Shown: piece by piece, positions 7,308-9,845 of the stretch
How the letters are laid out: every line of letters starts with the position of its first letter
Position numbering within the stretch: position 1 is the first letter of the stretch
Assembly: GCA_900543845.1 (NCBI GenBank)
Contig: UQTD01000064.1
Span: forward strand, 1-9,845
Direction: 5' to 3'
From: an uncultured Collinsella sp.
Lineage (GTDB): Bacteria > Actinomycetota > Coriobacteriia > Coriobacteriales > Coriobacteriaceae
DNA: 9,845 bases
Translations under genes and position numbers: made by a program
The notes under the pieces: generated by a model
Seen by the model: only the letters and a program-made list of their open reading frames with translations
Database searches by the model: none
What the model was told of the DNA's origin: nothing

Positions 7308-7334
7308 TTGCAAAACGCTGTAGGTGAGTATACT
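7308..7334 (+). promoter_or_regulatory. Probable promoter of kdgK-eda
   Basis: TTGCAA (7308-7313) and TATACT (7329-7334) resemble -35 and -10 boxes; the 15-bp spacer is short, or 16 if GTTGCA is used. Transcription would start near 7341, just before the operators. TTGCAA and AGTATACT are both palindromic, so the same DNA could also serve the divergent regulator, though I cannot place a good minus-strand pair. Confidence 0.5.
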
Positions 7335-7346
7335 ACAACTCGAAAC

Positions 7347-7372
7347 GAAACCGATTTCGTAAACCGATTTCG
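7347..7372. promoter_or_regulatory. Tandem LacI-type operators
   Basis: AAACCGATTTCG occurs twice without change, at 7348-7359 and 7361-7372. Each copy has the central-CG palindrome form AAAnCGnTTT used by LacI-family regulators, and the first is longer (ACGAAACCGATTTCGT). Centres are 13 bp apart. They lie directly after the likely kdgK start site, where a bound repressor would block transcription. The binding protein is most likely the divergent LacI-family product. Confidence 0.7.
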
Positions 7373-7376
7373 GTGA

Positions 7377-7434
7377 GCGTTGGCACGCAGGTGCAAAGAC
7401 GCACCCTACCGTCTTGGCACCTCCGTGCCAACGC
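7377..7434 (+). repeat. 58-nt near-perfect hairpin in the kdgK leader
   Basis: Left segments GCGTTGGCACG (7377-7387), AGGTGC (7389-7394) and AAGACG (7396-7401) pair with CGTCTT (7410-7415), GCACCT (7417-7422) and CGTGCCAACGC (7424-7434). That is 23 pairs in 25 positions around the 8-nt loop CACCCTAC. No T-run follows, so it is not an ordinary terminator. It would sit at the 5' end of the kdgK transcript, 27 nt before the ribosome binding site. A smaller competing stem is possible (GGTGC 7390-7394 with GCACC 7401-7405). Confidence 0.8.
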
Positions 7435-7477
7435 CATATCAAAGGTGTACGCACGAGCAAGAAGGAGCTGCGCGACC

Positions 7478-8512
7478 ATGGGTAAAACGGTTCTTACCTT
7501 CGGCGAGATCATGATGAGGCTCTCGCCCAAAGACCATCTGCGCATTGAGCAGGCGACCGAGTTTGATGTCCGCTACGGCGGCGCCGAAGCCAACACCGCG
7601 CTTTCCCTGGCCTACCAGGGTGACAGAGCCGCTTACGTCTCCGTTGTCCCGGCCAACCGTCTGGGCGAGTGCGCTCTGCGTTCATTGAAGGCCTACGACG
7701 TCGACACCACGCGCGTCGTGCGTCAGGGCGATCGCCTGGGCTCCTATGTGTTTGAGATCGGCGCCTCGCAGCGCGGCAACGGCTGCGTCTACGACCGCAA
7801 GTACTCGGCCATTAACATGGCCAAGCGCGACGTCTTCGACTGGGACGAGATCCTCAAGGGTGTCGACGTCTTTTACTTCTCCGGCGTGACGCCCGCCGTC
7901 TCCGACGAGATGGCCGTCGCCTGCAAGGATGCCCTCACCGCCTGCCGCGCCAAGGGCATCACCACCGTGTGCGATGTGAACTATCGCGGCAAGATGTGGT
8001 CGCCCGAGAAGTCGCAGGCAACCATGAAGGAGCTCCTACCGCTCGTCGACATCTGCATCGCCAACGACGAGGACGCGCCTGCCGGCCTCGGTATGACTTG
8101 CGTCTCCGGCTCCCTTGCTCACGGCATCGAGGAGCGCGACACCTACGTCGAAATGGCCCGTCAGATTTGCGCCGAGTACGGCTGTAAGAAGGTCGCTTCG
8201 GTCGTCCGCAACATCTCCTGCGTCGAGCGGTCCATCTGGATGGGCATGCTCTTTGACGCCGAGAGCGGCGAGCACTGGTTCTCCCCTGCTCACGACGTGC
8301 ATGTGCTCGAGGGCGTTGCCGCCGGCGACGCTTTCAACGCCGGCCTCGTCCATGCCCTCATCAACGACTTTGACCCGCAGGACGCCGTCAACTACGCCAT
8401 CGCAGCCTCGATCCTCAAGCTCACCATCAAGGGCGATTCCAACTTGGTGACCGCAGGCGAGATCGCAGCCGTGGCATCCGCCGCCGACGGTGGCACCCGC
8501 GTCGCGCGCTAG
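7478..8512 (+). CDS. kdgK: 2-keto-3-deoxygluconate kinase (PfkB family)
   Basis: Phosphorylates 2-keto-3-deoxygluconate with ATP to 2-keto-3-deoxy-6-phosphogluconate (KDPG) in the cytoplasm, the step before the aldolase encoded next to it. Product of 344 residues. The ribokinase-type fold shows the N-terminal sugar-binding stretch YGGAEANTALSLA (33-45), the YDRKYSAINMA region and DVNYRGKMW, which fit KDG kinases, and the C-terminal ATP/anion-hole motif GVAAGDAFNAG with the catalytic base Asp284. The start at 7478 has AAGGAG 10 nt upstream. A longer frame beginning at 7373 runs through the leader hairpin without a ribosome binding site, so I reject it. Codons favour C in third position, as in eda, which suggests strong expression. 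Another PfkB sugar kinase is possible from the kinase alone, but the adjacent aldolase makes KDG the best substrate. Confidence 0.92.
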   Translation: MGKTVLTFGEIMMRLSPKDHLRIEQATEFDVRYGGAEANTALSLAYQGDRAAYVSVVPANRLGECALRSLKAYDVDTTRVVRQGDRLGSYVFEIGASQRGNGCVYDRKYSAINMAKRDVFDWDEILKGVDVFYFSGVTPAVSDEMAVACKDALTACRAKGITTVCDVNYRGKMWSPEKSQATMKELLPLVDICIANDEDAPAGLGMTCVSGSLAHGIEERDTYVEMARQICAEYGCKKVASVVRNISCVERSIWMGMLFDAESGEHWFSPAHDVHVLEGVAAGDAFNAGLVHALINDFDPQDAVNYAIAASILKLTIKGDSNLVTAGEIAAVASAADGGTRVAR

Positions 8513-8526
8513 TCCGTCTCCATTCC

Positions 8527-8566
8527 GCGGGCCGCAGCTTTCCAATCCCATACCTCTGCGGCCCGC
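8527..8566 (+). repeat. Perfect hairpin just after kdgK
   Basis: GCGGGCCGCAG (8527-8537) pairs perfectly with CTGCGGCCCGC (8556-8566), loop of 18 nt, 14 bp after the kdgK stop. No T-run follows, so it is more likely a transcript-end stabiliser or processing site than a terminator. Confidence 0.75.
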
Positions 8567-8582
8567 TCCCCGATTCCTCCGG

Positions 8583-8620
8583 CCGGGCAAAACCACCAGT
8601 CCCATTCCGGTTTTGCCTGG
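8583..8620 (+). repeat. Second hairpin between kdgK and eda
   Basis: CCGGGCAAAACC (8583-8594) pairs with GGTTTTGCCTGG (8609-8620), 12 positions including one G-U, loop of 14 nt. The loop contains ACCAGTC (8595-8601), which could instead pair with GACTGGT at 8633-8639. Confidence 0.7.
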
Positions 8621-8634
8621 CATTCCCTACACGA

Positions 8635-8715
8635 CTGGTCGAGCAGCCGGTTTTGGAATTGCTTGAACCCCAAGCAGTGCCTCCGATAACCAATCCAAAA
8701 TCGGCTCCTGACCAG
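8635..8715 (+). repeat. Third, branched stem structure upstream of eda
   Basis: CTGGTC (8635-8640) pairs with GACCAG (8710-8715) and AGCCGGTTTTGG (8645-8656) with CCAAAATCGGCT (8695-8706), one G-U. An inner stem TGCTTG/CAAGCA (8660-8665, 8671-8676) has a 5-nt loop. It ends 38 nt before the eda ribosome binding site and competes with the second hairpin. Confidence 0.65.
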
Positions 8716-8765
8716 CACATTTGGCAATCACGCGCCCATGCGCGCCACACATCGAAAGGAACATC

Positions 8766-9407
8766 ATGTTCGATCAGTTCTACACCACGCTTGAGTCCCT
8801 GGGCATCGTGCCGGTCGTTGTGCTCGACAAGGTCGAGGACGCCGCTCCGCTCGCCCACGCCCTTATGGCAGCTGGCATGAAGTCCGCCGAGGTCACCTTC
8901 CGCACCGCCTGCGCCGCCGAGTGCATCGCCGCTATGGCCGAGGCCGAGCCCGAGATGTGCGTTGGCGCCGGCACTGTCCTGACCGTCGAGCAGGTTGAGC
9001 AGGCACGCGCAGCCGGTGCCAAGTTCATCGTCTCCCCGGGTTACAACGAGGACGTCGTGAAGCACTGCATCGACATCGACCTGCCCGTCCTTCCCGGCAC
9101 CGTGACCCCCTCCGAGGTCACCGCAGCCGAGAACCTGGGCCTCAAGGTCACCAAGTTCTTCCCCGCGTCCCAGTATGGCGGCCTGAACACCATCAAGGCC
9201 CTCGCCGCTCCGTTTGTCGGTCACCGCTTTATGCCTACCGGCGGCGTGAGCACCGCCAACGTCGAGGAGTACCTGAGCTCCTCCGCCATCATCGCCTGCG
9301 GTGGCACCTGGATGGTTAAGCCGGCCCTGTTTGCCGACGGCGACTTCTCCAAGGTCGAGCAGATTGCCCGCGAGGCCATGGACGTCGTCAAAAAGGTCCG
9401 CGGCTAG
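8766..9407 (+). CDS. eda: KDPG aldolase (2-dehydro-3-deoxy-phosphogluconate aldolase)
   Basis: Cleaves 2-keto-3-deoxy-6-phosphogluconate to pyruvate and glyceraldehyde 3-phosphate, the final step of the Entner-Doudoroff and hexuronate routes; many family members also cleave 4-hydroxy-2-oxoglutarate. Product of 213 residues, the usual length for this class I TIM-barrel aldolase, which acts as a trimer. Seen: Glu42 in SAEVTFRT, GAGTVLT (67-73), the phosphate-site region FIVSPGYN, LPGTVTPSE, and the Schiff-base Lys130 in TKFFPAS, followed by MPTGGVS and GGTWMV. The start at 8766 has GAAAGGA 5 nt upstream; the in-frame ATG at 8721 has none. It lies 253 bp after kdgK across a structured spacer and is probably co-transcribed, ending at a strong terminator. 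Start, function and partner are well supported. Confidence 0.95.
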   Translation: MFDQFYTTLESLGIVPVVVLDKVEDAAPLAHALMAAGMKSAEVTFRTACAAECIAAMAEAEPEMCVGAGTVLTVEQVEQARAAGAKFIVSPGYNEDVVKHCIDIDLPVLPGTVTPSEVTAAENLGLKVTKFFPASQYGGLNTIKALAAPFVGHRFMPTGGVSTANVEEYLSSSAIIACGGTWMVKPALFADGDFSKVEQIAREAMDVVKKVRG

Positions 9408-9424
9408 GTTTAGCTCTCTATCGT

Positions 9425-9462
9425 GAAAGGGGGCGTGCCCTAGACCTCGCCCCCTTTCTTTT
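9425..9462 (+). terminator. Rho-independent terminator of kdgK-eda
   Basis: GAAAGGGGGCG (9425-9435) pairs perfectly with CGCCCCCTTTC (9448-9458), loop of 12 nt, then TTTT. It lies 17 bp after the eda stop codon. Confidence 0.92.
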
Positions 9463-9563
9463 AAAACGGCTCGGAAGCGCGCCGTTTCCGTCACGAGCAA
9501 GAACCAAAACCGTCTTGTATGCTGATAGAACGTGACGGAAGCGACACGCCCCCGAGCCGCTTT
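9463..9563 (-). terminator. 101-bp inverted repeat, likely minus-strand terminator hairpin
   Basis: Positions 9467-9495 and 9531-9559 are reverse complements at 24 of 29 positions, with perfect blocks CGGCTCGG/CCGAGCCG at the base and TTCCGTCACG/CGTGACGGAA near the loop; AAA/TTT extends it. On the minus strand four of the five differences become G-U pairs, giving 28 of 29 paired, and TTTT (9466-9463) follows. This suggests a stop for a minus-strand transcript arriving from the right. A mobile repeat is the alternative. Confidence 0.55.
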
Positions 9564-9625
9564 GCCTACTCGGCTGGCAACCGCGCCCAGTTGAGCCACA
9601 TCGACAAAAACCGAGCCATCAAAAC

Positions 9626-9696
9626 AGCTGCGGCGCCGTCTGGAGGAATGGACCCTTGCTTCCGGTCTTTTCCTCCAAGCGGCGCCGCAGCTTTTT
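9626..9696. terminator. Large hairpin terminator, possibly bidirectional
   Basis: AGCTGCGGCGCCG (9626-9638) pairs with CGGCGCCGCAGCT (9680-9692); TGGAGGAA (9641-9648) pairs with TTCCTCCA (9670-9677); GACC (9651-9654) pairs with GGTC (9664-9667). The plus strand continues with TTTTT (9692-9696) and the minus strand with GTTTTG. No plus-strand gene needs it, since eda already has a terminator. Confidence 0.7.
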
Positions 9697-9845
9697 CGTG
9701 CCCCGATAGTGCCCCGGCAGTTGCGGTGAGATACGGACTGCTTGCACCATCAGAGCCGCAAAACAATCCCTATTTCACTGCAGCTAATGAGGGGGGTGTT
9801 CCTATAGTTTTGTCAACTGGGCAATGCTGTTTTCGAGATTGAATC
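9697..9845. other. Right-edge region without a recognisable gene
   Basis: I find no start codon with a ribosome binding site and no recognised domain here on either strand. A minus-strand reading gives GTPPSLAAVK, a TAG stop, then GLFCGSDGASSPYLTATAGAL, which looks more like a relic or a repeat than a gene. A TTGACA (9816-9811, minus) has no -10 at proper distance. Confidence 0.4.

Noticed and set aside
7373..7477. Longer kdgK start at 7373
   Set aside because: The extra 35 residues read through the leader hairpin, have no ribosome binding site and resemble nothing in the family; AAGGAG supports the ATG at 7478.
8427..9599. 390-residue open frame on the minus strand opposite eda
   Set aside because: It covers eda and the structured spacer, is Gly/Asp/Leu-rich without a domain, and is a mirror of the real frame.
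9788..9816. Minus-strand promoter with a perfect TTGACA
   Set aside because: At 17 bp spacing the -10 would read CCCTCA, and TATAGG is only 4 bp away; no usable pair.
9519..9842. 107-residue plus-strand frame at the right edge
   Set aside because: It runs through the large hairpin at 9626-9692, lacks a ribosome binding site and shows no recognisable domain.

Overview
The window looks like chromosomal DNA of a high-GC actinomycete. The class Coriobacteriia, a gut bacterium such as Collinsella, is my best guess. This is inferred from protein style and composition: a NAD-dependent DNA ligase with an N-terminal extension, an actinobacterial GlnR-like regulator beside a glutamine synthetase family gene, and a short type I glutamine synthetase. 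No rRNA or other marker is present to prove it. I see no tRNA, rRNA, CRISPR array, insertion sequence or prophage gene.

Layout. The left three quarters is read on the minus strand. Positions 1-1925 hold ligA, cut by the left edge just before its BRCT domain. Positions 1926-2301 are intergenic and carry a 29-bp inverted repeat around a C-rich core. A clean terminator (2302-2346) ends htrA (2373-3827), a membrane-anchored trypsin-like protease with one PDZ domain. Upstream of htrA are a leader hairpin and the terminator of the next unit. That unit is a two-gene operon, read glnA-like gene (4749-6086) then GlnR-like regulator (4036-4698). A match to the actinobacterial GlnR box lies upstream of the glnA-like gene. 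The glnA-like product keeps the fold of glutamine synthetase but lacks several residues that bind metal and nucleotide in the known enzymes.

The right part is a sugar-acid module. A LacI-type regulator (6221-7243, minus) is divergent from kdgK (7478-8512, plus), which is followed by the KDPG aldolase gene eda (8766-9407, plus). KdgK phosphorylates 2-keto-3-deoxygluconate. The aldolase splits the product into pyruvate and glyceraldehyde 3-phosphate, the last two steps of hexuronate or pectin-sugar breakdown. Two tandem operator-like sites just after a likely promoter suggest LacI-type control of kdgK-eda and perhaps of the regulator itself.

The non-coding DNA of this module is unusually rich in secondary structure: a 58-nt hairpin in the kdgK leader, several competing stems between kdgK and eda, and three stacked hairpins after eda. 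The main points to follow up are the altered glutamine synthetase with its GlnR-like partner, and these structured intergenic regions.
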